From: Myceligenerans crystallogenes
Lineage (GTDB): Bacteria > Actinomycetota > Actinomycetes > Actinomycetales > Cellulomonadaceae
Length of the DNA stretch: 64,000 bases
Direction: 5' to 3'
NCBI RefSeq assembly: GCF_039529775.1
Contig: NZ_BAAANL010000003.1
Span: 62,001-126,000, forward strand
Shown: positions 16,244 through 23,578 of the stretch, piece by piece
Layout: every line of letters starts with the position of its first letter
Numbering within the stretch: position 1 is the stretch's first letter
Notes under the pieces: generated by a model
Databases searched by the model: none
Told to the model about the DNA's origin: nothing
Seen by the model: the letters and a program-made list of their open reading frames with translations, nothing else
Made by a program: the position numbers and the translations under genes

Positions 16244-16777
16244 TCACTGCCGGTCGAGCTCGGCCGACGCGTAGTTGCGGAGCGGCTCGCCGAACGCGGC
16301 CAGCTCCTCCACCCACATCAGGCGGCTCTCGACGAGTCCGTAGAGGCGCTTCGAGGCGCGCACGTCGGCCGACGTCGCCGTGCGGGCCATCGCGTCGCTC
16401 ACCAGGTCGATGCGGCCGCTGCCCGCGGCGCCGACGTACATCGTCATGCGGCCGGACGCGTCGGCGACCACCACCTCCAGGGGGTGGCGGTCGTCCTCGA
16501 GCCCGTCGGGCCGGTCGGTCGACACCCGCCAGTACCCGGTCTCGGTGGACCAGACGCCGTCGTCGCCGGACACGCCGTCGTCGGACAGGCTGACGACGCG
16601 CAGCGTCGACTCGAAACGCAGGTACGGCCCGCCGTCGTGGTCGAACGTGAGCTCCTGCGTGAAGTCCTTCTTGCCGGTGGCGGGGTGGTCGATCACGCCG
16701 CTGCCGCTCCAGCGGCCCACGAGCCAGGCGAGCGGGTAGACCTCGGGTGCGAGCCCCTCGGGGAACTCGAACGCCAT
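16244..16777 (-). CDS. Nitrobindin-like (FABP/DUF1794) beta-barrel protein, proximal His apparently absent
   Basis: 177-residue protein with the GxWxGxG opening (LVGRWSGSGVI) and the ten-strand pattern of the nitrobindin/THAP4-like family, whose members bind ferric heme through a His near the C-terminus. Here the corresponding end reads FGEPLRNYASAELDRQ, with Asn-Tyr where relatives usually have His-Leu. Heme binding by the standard ligand is therefore doubtful. Its ATG overlaps the stop of the small membrane protein gene (TGATG), so the two are coupled. Confidence 0.82.
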   Translation of the reverse strand: MAFEFPEGLAPEVYPLAWLVGRWSGSGVIDHPATGKKDFTQELTFDHDGGPYLRFESTLRVVSLSDDGVSGDDGVWSTETGYWRVSTDRPDGLEDDRHPLEVVVADASGRMTMYVGAAGSGRIDLVSDAMARTATSADVRASKRLYGLVESRLMWVEELAAFGEPLRNYASAELDRQ

Positions 16778-16893
16778 CAGCGCTGGCCGGAGAAGAGCTT
16801 GTACACGGTGTACCCGGCGAACCAGGTGATGGTCAGGACTGCGGCAATGAGGAGGCCCGTGAACACGGCCTCGAGCGCCTGGTACTCATCCAT
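16777..16893 (-). CDS. 38-residue single-span membrane protein
   Basis: MDEYQALEAVFTGLLIAAVL continues to TWFAGYTVYKLFSGQR: an acidic N-terminus, one strong membrane helix (about residues 10-30) and a basic C-terminus. It is followed at once by the nitrobindin-like gene through a TGATG overlap. There is no Shine-Dalgarno; TAGGAT lies six bases before the ATG. The frame, clean membrane helix and coupled overlap support a real gene. The function is unknown. Confidence 0.75.
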   Translation of the reverse strand: MDEYQALEAVFTGLLIAAVLTITWFAGYTVYKLFSGQR

Positions 16894-16899
16894 GGTGCG

Positions 16900-16905
16900 A
16901 TCCTA
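16900..16905 (-). promoter_or_regulatory. -10 box of leaderless small-membrane-protein/nitrobindin operon
   Basis: TAGGAT six bases before ATG 16891-16893. Only 18 bases separate this start from the divergent DsrE start. Confidence 0.5.
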
Positions 16906-16911
16906 AACGGC

Positions 16912-17283
16912 ATGACCGACACGCACCGGCCCCTCGTGATCAAGACCACCTCGGGCCTGGACCGGCCCGAGACCGTCAACCAGGCGTTCACCGTCGCGGC
17001 CGCGGCCGTCGCCGCGGGTGCGGAGGTCAGCCTGTGGCTCGCGGGGGAGGCCGCGTGGTTCGCGCTGCCGGGCAAGGCCGCGGAACTGGAGCTGGAGCAC
17101 GCCGCCCCGCTGCAGGACCTGCTGGAGGCGGTGCTCGCCGAGGGCACCGTGACGCTCTGCACGCAGTGCGCGGCCCGCCGCGGCATCGCGCCCGGCGACG
17201 TGCTCCCCGGCATCCGCATCGCGGGCGCGCCCGTCTTCACGGAGGAGATCCTGCGGCCGGCGGCGCAGGCGCTGATGTACTGA
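16912..17283 (+). CDS. DsrE-family protein
   Basis: 123-residue DsrE/TusD-like alpha/beta protein (LVIKTTSGLDRPETVNQAF, GAEVSLWLAGEAAWFALPG, EDI-like LLEAVLAEGTVTLCTQCAAR with a CxxC, and FTEEILRP at the end). Some relatives carry persulfide on a cysteine, and the CTQC pair could do so here. The start is 18 bases from the divergent membrane-protein start. DUF2516 and asparaginase genes follow on the same strand. Confidence 0.85.
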   Translation: MTDTHRPLVIKTTSGLDRPETVNQAFTVAAAAVAAGAEVSLWLAGEAAWFALPGKAAELELEHAAPLQDLLEAVLAEGTVTLCTQCAARRGIAPGDVLPGIRIAGAPVFTEEILRPAAQALMY

Positions 17284-17334
17284 CGAGCTGCGGGAACCGC
17301 GCCGGGTGCACTGCCCTGGGGCGGCCCGCTGCCG

Positions 17335-17340
17335 TAGGCT
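17335..17340 (+). promoter_or_regulatory. -10 box, leaderless DUF2516 gene
   Basis: TAGGCT seven bases before GTG 17348. No Shine-Dalgarno. Confidence 0.45.
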
Positions 17341-17347
17341 CGGGGTC

Positions 17348-17671
17348 GTGTTCTCACCACAAGGCATCGTCGTCCTGATCATCGCGTGGGGCGTCTTCGT
17401 CGCGCTGGTCGTCGCGATCATCGACGCCGCGCGGCGCCCGGACCGGGGCTACAAGTCCGAGGGCAAGCTCGACAAGACGAAATGGCTGCTGATCCTGGGC
17501 TTCGCCGGCGTCGTGGGGCTGCTCGGCGTGCTGCTCCTGATCGACGTGTTCCTCAACCTCGTCGCGATCGTCCCCGCGGCGATCTACTGGGTCGACGTCC
17601 GCCCGCGCCTGCTGCACTACGGCACCGGGCGCGGCCCGCGGCGCCCGGGCGGCACGTCCGGCGGATGGTGA
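17348..17671 (+). CDS. DUF2516 family membrane protein
   Basis: 107-residue protein with two to three membrane helices (VVLIIAWGVFVALVVAIIDA; WLLILGFAGVVGLLGVLLLI; LNLVAIVPAAIYWVDV) and the ARRPDRGYKSEGKLDKTKW loop of DUF2516. The function is unknown. The GTG start is supported by a leaderless -10 box. The stop overlaps the asparaginase start by seven bases. Confidence 0.82.
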   Translation: MFSPQGIVVLIIAWGVFVALVVAIIDAARRPDRGYKSEGKLDKTKWLLILGFAGVVGLLGVLLLIDVFLNLVAIVPAAIYWVDVRPRLLHYGTGRGPRRPGGTSGGW

Positions 17672-18726
17672 GCGGCCCGGCGTCGTCGTCCCCGGGGACG
17701 ACGGGACCGGCGGCCGCGCGCACGGTCGCCGACGGCGCCGCGCCGCTGGCGCGGGTGGTGCGCGGCGGCGTCGTCGAGTCGGTGCACCTGGGCCATCTCG
17801 TGGTGCTCGCGCCCGACGGCACGGTGCGGCTCGCGATCGGCGATCCGGACGTGACGATCTGGCCGCGTAGCTCGGTCAAGCCGCTGCAGGCGCTCGCGAT
17901 GCTGGAGCACGGCCTCGATCTGCCGGACCCGCTGCTCGCGCTGGTCGCCGCGAGTCACAACGGCGAGCCGTTCCACCGGGCCGCGGCGCGCGAGGTCCTG
18001 CGGCGCGCCGGGCTGACGCCGTCGTCCCTGCGGAACACGCCCGACATGCCGCTGCACGCGCCGTCGGCGTACGCCTGGCAGGTCGCGGATCACGTCGAGG
18101 AGGGCGACGGGCCGGGGCCCGCGCCGATCGCGCAGAACTGCTCGGGCAAGCACGCGGGGATGCTGGCGACCTGCGTCGCCGCGGGCTGGGACCTGGAGTC
18201 CTACCTCGCGGAAGCGCACCCCCTGCAGGTCGCGATCCGGGCGAGGATCGCGGACCTGACCGGCGCCGCACCGGAGCACGTCACCGTGGACGGCTGCGGG
18301 GCGCCGTTGTTCAGCACGACGCCGGCGGGTCTCGCCCGGGCGTTCGGCCGGATCGCGGGGGCGCCGGGCCGGGATGCGGCGAGCCCCGAGGCGCGCCTCG
18401 CCCGGGCGATGAACGCCCACCCGGAGATGGTCGGCGGCGACGGCCGCGAGGCCACGCTCGCGATGCGCGCGGTCCCCGGCCTCGTCGCCAAGGACGGCGC
18501 CGACGGCGTCTACGGCGCGGGCCTCCCCGACGGTTCGGCCTTGGCCTTCAAGGTCCTCGACGGCGGCTCCCGCCCCCGCCCGGCCGTTCTCGCGGCGGCC
18601 CTCCGGGTGGCGGGCGCGGAGCAGATCGAGGGCGTCGACCTCCGGGCCCTGGAGGAGATGGCGGCCACTCCGGTCCTCGGCGGCGGCCACCCGGTCGGCC
18701 ACGTCGAGCCCTGGTCCGCGACGTAG
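17665..18726 (+). CDS. Asparaginase (Asparaginase_II family, Rhizobium-type)
   Basis: 353-residue enzyme expected to hydrolyse L-asparagine to aspartate and ammonia. The family signatures are SSVKPLQALAMLEHG, AASHNGEPFH, the NCSGKHAGMLATC motif with its conserved Ser and Lys, and DGCGAPLFSTTPAGLARAF. This family is unrelated to the E. coli threonine-type asparaginases. ATG (17665) and GTG (17668) are both possible starts; either overlaps the DUF2516 stop. Confidence 0.9.
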   Translation: MVSGPASSSPGTTGPAAARTVADGAAPLARVVRGGVVESVHLGHLVVLAPDGTVRLAIGDPDVTIWPRSSVKPLQALAMLEHGLDLPDPLLALVAASHNGEPFHRAAAREVLRRAGLTPSSLRNTPDMPLHAPSAYAWQVADHVEEGDGPGPAPIAQNCSGKHAGMLATCVAAGWDLESYLAEAHPLQVAIRARIADLTGAAPEHVTVDGCGAPLFSTTPAGLARAFGRIAGAPGRDAASPEARLARAMNAHPEMVGGDGREATLAMRAVPGLVAKDGADGVYGAGLPDGSALAFKVLDGGSRPRPAVLAAALRVAGAEQIEGVDLRALEEMAATPVLGGGHPVGHVEPWSAT

Positions 18727-18772
18727 CCGCGCGGAACCGCCCGGGGCGCCTGCCCGGCGGGTCGGGGGGACG

Positions 18773-18778
18773 TAGGAT
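18773..18778 (+). promoter_or_regulatory. -10 box, leaderless dtd
   Basis: TAGGAT seven bases before ATG 18786. Confidence 0.45.
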
Positions 18779-18785
18779 CGCGCGC

Positions 18786-19211
18786 ATGAGGGCTGTGGTG
18801 CAGCGGGTCACGCGCGCGTCCGTCGTGGTGGACGGGGAGATCGTCGGGAAGATCGACCGGCCGGGTCTGCTGGCGTTCGTGGGGGTGACGCACGACGACG
18901 GCGCGGAGCAGGCCGCCACCATCGCGCGGAAGATCGCCGAGCTGCGGATCCTGCGCCAGGAGCGGTCGGCCGTCGACGCCGGCGCGCCCGTGCTCGTGGT
19001 CAGCCAGTTCACGCTGTACGGGGACGCGCGCAAGGGGCGGCGGCCCACCTGGCAGGCGGCCGCGCCCGGACCGGTCGCGGAGCCGCTGGTCGACGCCGTC
19101 GTCGCCGGGCTGCGCGGGCGTGGGCTGGAGGTCGCGACGGGGCGGTTCGGCGCGGACATGGCCGTTGACCTGGTGAACGACGGTCCGGTGACCCTCCTGC
19201 TGGAGGCGTGA
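18786..19211 (+). CDS. dtd: D-aminoacyl-tRNA deacylase
   Basis: 141-residue DTD. It removes D-amino acids wrongly attached to tRNA. It opens MRAVVQRVTRASVVVDGE, and carries the catalytic SQFTLYGD and the Gly-cisPro-type NDGPVTLLLE motif at the C-terminus. Length and motifs are standard. The downstream 140 bases hold GC-rich inverted words (GGGCCC twice near 19214) that may terminate it. Confidence 0.95.
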   Translation: MRAVVQRVTRASVVVDGEIVGKIDRPGLLAFVGVTHDDGAEQAATIARKIAELRILRQERSAVDAGAPVLVVSQFTLYGDARKGRRPTWQAAAPGPVAEPLVDAVVAGLRGRGLEVATGRFGADMAVDLVNDGPVTLLLEA

Positions 19212-19328
19212 GGGGCCCACGGGCCCTGGGCGGGCCGAAGGCGGCACCGCAGGCTTGGACGAGCGACCAGGGTTCTTTTGACGCTGGGTGAAATTTGCGC
19301 GCTTCGGGTGCATACTTGTTCCTGCCGT

Positions 19329-19339
19329 GAACAAAGTTC
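19329..19339 (+). promoter_or_regulatory. Small palindrome GAACAAAGTTC in leader of LuxR-family gene
   Basis: GAAC-AAA-GTTC sits just upstream of the CGGAGG ribosome-binding site of the regulator gene, after a -10-like TACTTG at about 19313. It may be an autoregulatory site. It is short, so chance occurrence is possible. Confidence 0.3.
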
Positions 19340-19351
19340 GGAGGATTTCCG

Positions 19352-21370
19352 ATGACTTCCGCAACCCCCCGCACGGAAGAGCACACGGCCGGGATCCAGT
19401 GGCGCAATGTCGCGCCGCACGTCTCGGTCACACTGTCCGACCTGGTCAACGGTGACCTGGCCGCCCGCACCCAGCTCGAGAACCTGCTCACCGCGGACCA
19501 CCTGCGCGGTGTCGCGCTGCTCCCGGACCCGCTGCCGGCGGTCCCTGCCGCGCGCGCCGCCCATCCGGGCCTGGCCGGCTTGGACGACGGCACCCGGCGC
19601 ATCCTGCTCACCGCCGCCGTCGCCGTCGTCGACCGGACCGACGTGCTGCTGGCCGCGACCGGAGCCGGGATCGCCGACGTCGTGTCCGGCTCCGCCGGCC
19701 ACTACCTGCACCTGGTCGGCGGCCGGTTCCGGTTCCGCGACCCGCGGGTCCGCCAGATCGTGCACGACGACGCCGACCTCGCGACCCGCACCGCCGTCCA
19801 CGCCGGGCTGGCGAACGTGCTCCGCGTGGTCGGGCGGCCCGAGGTCGCCCTCTGGCACACCGCGCTGAGCACGATGGAGGGCGACTCGCTGCTCGCCGAC
19901 GGCCTCGTCGAACTGGCCGAACGCCACCTCGTCAGCGGCGACACCGCCCGCGCCCACGAGGTGGCGCGCGAGGCCGCCAGCCAGGGCGACGGCGTCACCC
20001 GCCGCAGGGCGTCCGGCGTCGCGAGCCGCGCCGCCCTGCTCGGCGGTCACATCGCCGACGCCGTCACGTGGGCGCGGCAGGCCGACGACGCCGGGCCGGT
20101 CCTCGCCGCCGCCCTCGACCTGCACGACGGCGAGCCGAACCCGCGGCTGGCCGACGTCGTCGTCTCCGGGCACGACCGCGCCGCCCTGCGGGCGGCCGTC
20201 TGCTCGCTGGCCGTGCTGCACGACAGCGCCGGCCGGGCCGGCGCGATCCTCGCCGAGGTGCTGCCCGACGTCGCCCCCGCGCGCCGGGCCGAGGCCTGGT
20301 TCGAGGCCCCCGAGCGGCCCACGCCGCTGGTCGAGGCGCACCTGCGGGTCGTGCAGACGCTGGTCGCGATGCGGTCCGGCGATCTCGACCGCGCCGCCGA
20401 GGTGCTGCACGACGCCGCCCGGCGGCTGCCGGTCGCGCTCGCCCTCGGCGGCCTGGGCGTCGCGGTGGCGCGGCGGCTCGACCTCGTGCGCACCGGATCT
20501 GTGAGCGGTACCGCGGCGGCCCTCGAGGGCTCCGCGCCCGGGGCGAAGGCGGGCGTGGTGCGGGCCGCGCTGCTCGGCGACCGGGCCGTCGAGGCCGCCT
20601 GCACCGGGCGGGACGTGCAGGCCGCGACGTTCCTCGGGCTGGCCGCCGAGCGCGGCGGCGCCGAACTGCGTGCCTGGTGGCTGCCGACGCCGGATCCCGT
20701 CGAGCTCTACGTCCGGGCCGGGCAGCAGCGCGCGGCCCGGCGGCACCTCGCCCTGCTGCGCGCCGCCGTGCTCGGCCCGGCGTCGCGCCCCGCCTGCCTG
20801 CGCCTGCGGCTCGACCTGGCGCGTGCCGAGGTGGCGCTCGCGGAACCGGCGACGTTGCGGCGGGCCGCGGATCACGCGGTGGAGGTCTCCCTCACCGTGG
20901 GCTCGACGTTCGAGCGCGGCCTCACCGAGCTGGTCATCGCGCGGGCCCTCGAACGGCACGGCAGGGACGCCGACGCCGCCGCGCACCAGCTGGCGGCGCG
21001 GGCCCTGTTCGCCGAGTCGGGCGCCGTGGCGTTCCTGCCGGACCGGCGCGCGGCGGCGTCGTCGGACGCGCACCGGACGGGGGAGACCGGCCGCGCGGCG
21101 AACGTGACGCGGCTCGACGTCGGGCGGCAGCAGCGCGAGGCCCGCGAGGCGGACGCAGTCCCGGACCGGTTCGCGCACTGGGGCGAGCTGCTCACCGGGC
21201 GCGAGCTCGACGTGGCGCGGCTGGTGGCCCAGGGGCGCACGAACCGGCAGGTCGCCGAGCAGCTGTACGTGTCGGTGCGGACGGTCGAGGTGCATCTCGG
21301 GCGGGTCTTCCGCAAGCTCGGCGTGCGCTCGCGGACGGAGCTCGCCGTGCTGGCCTACCGGACGGCCTGA
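19352..21370 (+). CDS. LuxR-family regulator, LAL-like but lacking the ATPase P-loop
   Basis: 672-residue regulator. The C-terminus is a full LuxR helix-turn-helix (LTGRELDVARLVAQGRTNRQ, VSVRTVEVHLGRVFRKLG). The middle is a long Ala-rich helical repeat region like the TPR part of LAL (MalT-like) regulators. Residues about 55-150 resemble the winged-helix end of the LAL ATPase (LLTAAVAVVDRTDVLLAAT, GGRFRFRDPRVRQIV). There is no Walker A or B, so the nucleotide-binding half seems to be missing. A good GGAGG precedes the ATG. It lies upstream of the chitinase gene on the same strand, and control of chitin use is a reasonable but unproven guess. Confidence 0.85.
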   Translation: MTSATPRTEEHTAGIQWRNVAPHVSVTLSDLVNGDLAARTQLENLLTADHLRGVALLPDPLPAVPAARAAHPGLAGLDDGTRRILLTAAVAVVDRTDVLLAATGAGIADVVSGSAGHYLHLVGGRFRFRDPRVRQIVHDDADLATRTAVHAGLANVLRVVGRPEVALWHTALSTMEGDSLLADGLVELAERHLVSGDTARAHEVAREAASQGDGVTRRRASGVASRAALLGGHIADAVTWARQADDAGPVLAAALDLHDGEPNPRLADVVVSGHDRAALRAAVCSLAVLHDSAGRAGAILAEVLPDVAPARRAEAWFEAPERPTPLVEAHLRVVQTLVAMRSGDLDRAAEVLHDAARRLPVALALGGLGVAVARRLDLVRTGSVSGTAAALEGSAPGAKAGVVRAALLGDRAVEAACTGRDVQAATFLGLAAERGGAELRAWWLPTPDPVELYVRAGQQRAARRHLALLRAAVLGPASRPACLRLRLDLARAEVALAEPATLRRAADHAVEVSLTVGSTFERGLTELVIARALERHGRDADAAAHQLAARALFAESGAVAFLPDRRAAASSDAHRTGETGRAANVTRLDVGRQQREAREADAVPDRFAHWGELLTGRELDVARLVAQGRTNRQVAEQLYVSVRTVEVHLGRVFRKLGVRSRTELAVLAYRTA

Positions 21371-21381
21371 TGCCTTGCCGC

Positions 21382-21429
21382 GCCCTCGCCGAGGCCGCGC
21401 CGGGTACGGGGAAACCCGTAGGCGAGGGC
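21382..21429 (+). terminator. Terminator after LuxR-family gene
   Basis: GCCCTCGCC (21382-21390) pairs with GGCGAGGGC (21421-21429). Within it TACGGG-GAAA-CCCGTA forms a six-base stem closed by a GNRA tetraloop. No T tract follows. Confidence 0.65.
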
Positions 21430-21461
21430 CGGTCGCGCCCGCGCATTGTGGGGATCACTGA

Positions 21462-21476
21462 TTCCTTTAAAAGGAA
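21462..21476 (+). promoter_or_regulatory. AT-rich palindrome upstream of chitinase
   Basis: TTCCTTTAAAAGGAA is symmetric apart from the centre and is the only AT-rich stretch nearby. It is followed by partial echoes (CTCCTTACTTTTG). It lies about 60 bases before the chitinase ATG and could be an operator or part of the promoter. Confidence 0.45.
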
Positions 21477-21536
21477 GCTCTCCTTACTTTTGTAGTCAGT
21501 CGACGAAGACTTCGACGCGATGACGAAGGAGAACCC

Positions 21537-23384
21537 ATGGACGTGCAGGAAGGTCCGGCGTCGCGAGGCGCCCTGAGCAGGAGCCGCGTACGGCGCCGCA
21601 TCGTCGCGGGCCTCGCGGCGCTCGCCGTCGCGGGAGCCGGGACGTTCACGGCGCTGGCGACCAGCGCGAACGCCCGGGAGGTGGTCGCGGCCGACCAGAC
21701 CGCGGCCGCGACGAGCTACCGCAACGTCGCGTACTTCACGCAATGGGGCGTGTACGGGCGCGGCTACAAGGTGAACGACATCGTCGCGGCCGGGATGGCC
21801 GACGACCTCACGCACATCAACTACTCGTTCGGCAACATCCACCACGAGCGGCTCGAGTGCTTCGAGGCGAACAAGGCGCAGGGCACGGGCCCGAACGGGT
21901 CCGACGGCGCGGGCGACGCCTGGGCCGACTACGGCATGGGCTACACGGCGGCCGACTCGGTCGCGGGCGTGGCCGACGCGTGGGACCAGCCGCTGGCCGG
22001 TTCCTTCAACCAGCTCAAGCAGCTCAAGGCGAAGTACCCGAACATCAAGGTGATGATCTCGCTCGGCGGGTGGACCTGGTCGAAGAACTTCTCGAGGGCG
22101 GCGGCGACGCAGGCGTCCCGGGAGAAGTTCGTCGCCTCGTGCGTCGACCAGTACATCAAGGGCAACCTTCCGGTGATCGACGGCCGCGGCGGGCCCGGCG
22201 CGGCCGCGGGCGTGTTCGACGGGATCGACATCGACTGGGAGTGGCCCGGCTCGGACAACGGGAACGTGGGCAACTACGTCGACCCGGTGAACGACCGCGC
22301 GAACTTCAAGGCGCTGCTCGCCGAGTTCCGCAGGCAGCTCGACGCCTACGGCGCCCAGACCGGCAAGCGGTACGAGCTGTCGGCGTTCCTCCCGGCGAAC
22401 CCCGAGGACGTCGAGGCGGGCGGCTGGAACGACCCGGCCATCTTCCAGTCCCTCGACTTCGGCAACCTGCAGGGCTACGACCTGCACGGCGCCTGGGAGC
22501 CGACGCTCACCGGGCACCAGGGCAACCTGTTCCCGGACCCGAAGGACCCGCGCGCGGCGGACCGGAGGTTCAGCATCGAGCAGGCCCTGACGACGTACAC
22601 GAGCAAGGGCGTTCCCGCCTCCAAGCTGCTGCTCGGCATGGCGATGTACGGCCGCGGCTGGACCGGGGCGACGAGCTCCGCGCCCTGGGGCGTGGCGACC
22701 GGTGCGGCGCCCGGCACGTACGAGGCCGGCAACGAGGACTACGACCTGCTGAAGAACCGCGGTACGGAGCACTTCGACGCGGCCGTCGGTGCCGCGTGGC
22801 GGTACGACGGCACGCAGTGGTGGAGCCTCGACACGCCGCAGTCCGTGAAGCAGAAGGCGCAGTGGATCAAGTCCAAGGGCCTCGGCGGTGCCATGTGGTG
22901 GGAGCTCTCCGGCGACGAGGCGGGCGACCTGAACAAGGCGCTCGTGGCCGAGCTCGGTTCGACGGGTCCCGGCCCGACGACGTCGCCGAGCCCGACGCCG
23001 AGCCCCACCCCGACCGCGACCCCCACGACCCCGCCGGCCGGCGACTGCCCGTCGGCCGCGTGGAGCGCCACGCAGGTGTACACGGGCGGCAACACCGCCT
23101 CGCACCAGGGCCACGAGTGGAAGGCGAAGTGGTGGACGCAGGGCGAGACGCCGGGAGCGGCCGCCGTCTGGGAGGACCTCGGCGCGTGCGCGGAGGGCCC
23201 GCAGCCCACCAGCAGCCCGACGGCGCCGGGCGCCTGCCCGGCCGCGTGGGTCGGCAGCAAGGCCTACGTGAAGGACGACAAGGTGTCCTACGGCGGCAGC
23301 AGCTGGCGCGCGAAGTGGTGGACCCAGGGCGACACCCCGGGTGCCGGGGAGTGGGGCCCGTGGGAGAAGCTCGGGGCCTGCTGA
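21537..23384 (+). CDS. Secreted chitinase, GH18 with two C-terminal chitin-binding modules
   Basis: 615-residue exo-enzyme. There is a long twin-basic signal region (RSRVRRRIVAGLAALAVAGA) ending near ATSANA. The GH18 barrel has SLGGWTWSK, catalytic DGIDIDWE (residues 228-235, acid Glu235), YDLHGAWEP and GAMWWELSGDE. A Pro/Thr/Ser linker (PSPTPSPTPTATPTTPP) leads to two CBM5/12 modules, each with AKWWTQG and ending LGAC, joined by a short PTSSPTAPG linker. It cleaves beta-1,4-GlcNAc polymers outside the cell. AAGGAG lies seven bases before the ATG. It is convergent with the xylanase. Confidence 0.96.
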   Translation: MDVQEGPASRGALSRSRVRRRIVAGLAALAVAGAGTFTALATSANAREVVAADQTAAATSYRNVAYFTQWGVYGRGYKVNDIVAAGMADDLTHINYSFGNIHHERLECFEANKAQGTGPNGSDGAGDAWADYGMGYTAADSVAGVADAWDQPLAGSFNQLKQLKAKYPNIKVMISLGGWTWSKNFSRAAATQASREKFVASCVDQYIKGNLPVIDGRGGPGAAAGVFDGIDIDWEWPGSDNGNVGNYVDPVNDRANFKALLAEFRRQLDAYGAQTGKRYELSAFLPANPEDVEAGGWNDPAIFQSLDFGNLQGYDLHGAWEPTLTGHQGNLFPDPKDPRAADRRFSIEQALTTYTSKGVPASKLLLGMAMYGRGWTGATSSAPWGVATGAAPGTYEAGNEDYDLLKNRGTEHFDAAVGAAWRYDGTQWWSLDTPQSVKQKAQWIKSKGLGGAMWWELSGDEAGDLNKALVAELGSTGPGPTTSPSPTPSPTPTATPTTPPAGDCPSAAWSATQVYTGGNTASHQGHEWKAKWWTQGETPGAAAVWEDLGACAEGPQPTSSPTAPGACPAAWVGSKAYVKDDKVSYGGSSWRAKWWTQGDTPGAGEWGPWEKLGAC

Positions 23385-23470
23385 TCCGGGGGCACGGGCC
23401 CGGGGAACCGGTCACGGCCTGCGACCCGGGCTCCTGACCGGGGATCCTGACCGGGCTCCGGACACAGAGA

Positions 23471-23516
23471 ACCGCCGGGGTGGTACGTCTCATGGCAGAC
23501 GTACCACCCCGGCGGT
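23471..23516 (+). terminator. Very long terminator hairpin after chitinase
   Basis: Perfect 20-base stem, 23471-23490 against 23497-23516, with a six-base loop (CATGGC). It is the most stable inverted repeat I found in the window. Confidence 0.85.
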
Positions 23517-23527
23517 CCGGTTTGGTA

Positions 23528-23567
23528 GCCGAGGTAGCACCGCGGAGGTGCAGAGTGCTACCTCGGC
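23528..23567 (-). terminator. Terminator hairpin after xylanase
   Basis: Perfect 13-base stem GCCGAGGTAGCAC (23528-23540) with GTGCTACCTCGGC (23555-23567), 14-base loop. It lies 11 bases past the xylanase stop and 11 bases from the chitinase hairpin. Confidence 0.8.
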
Positions 23568-23578
23568 CGGTCAGGGGG

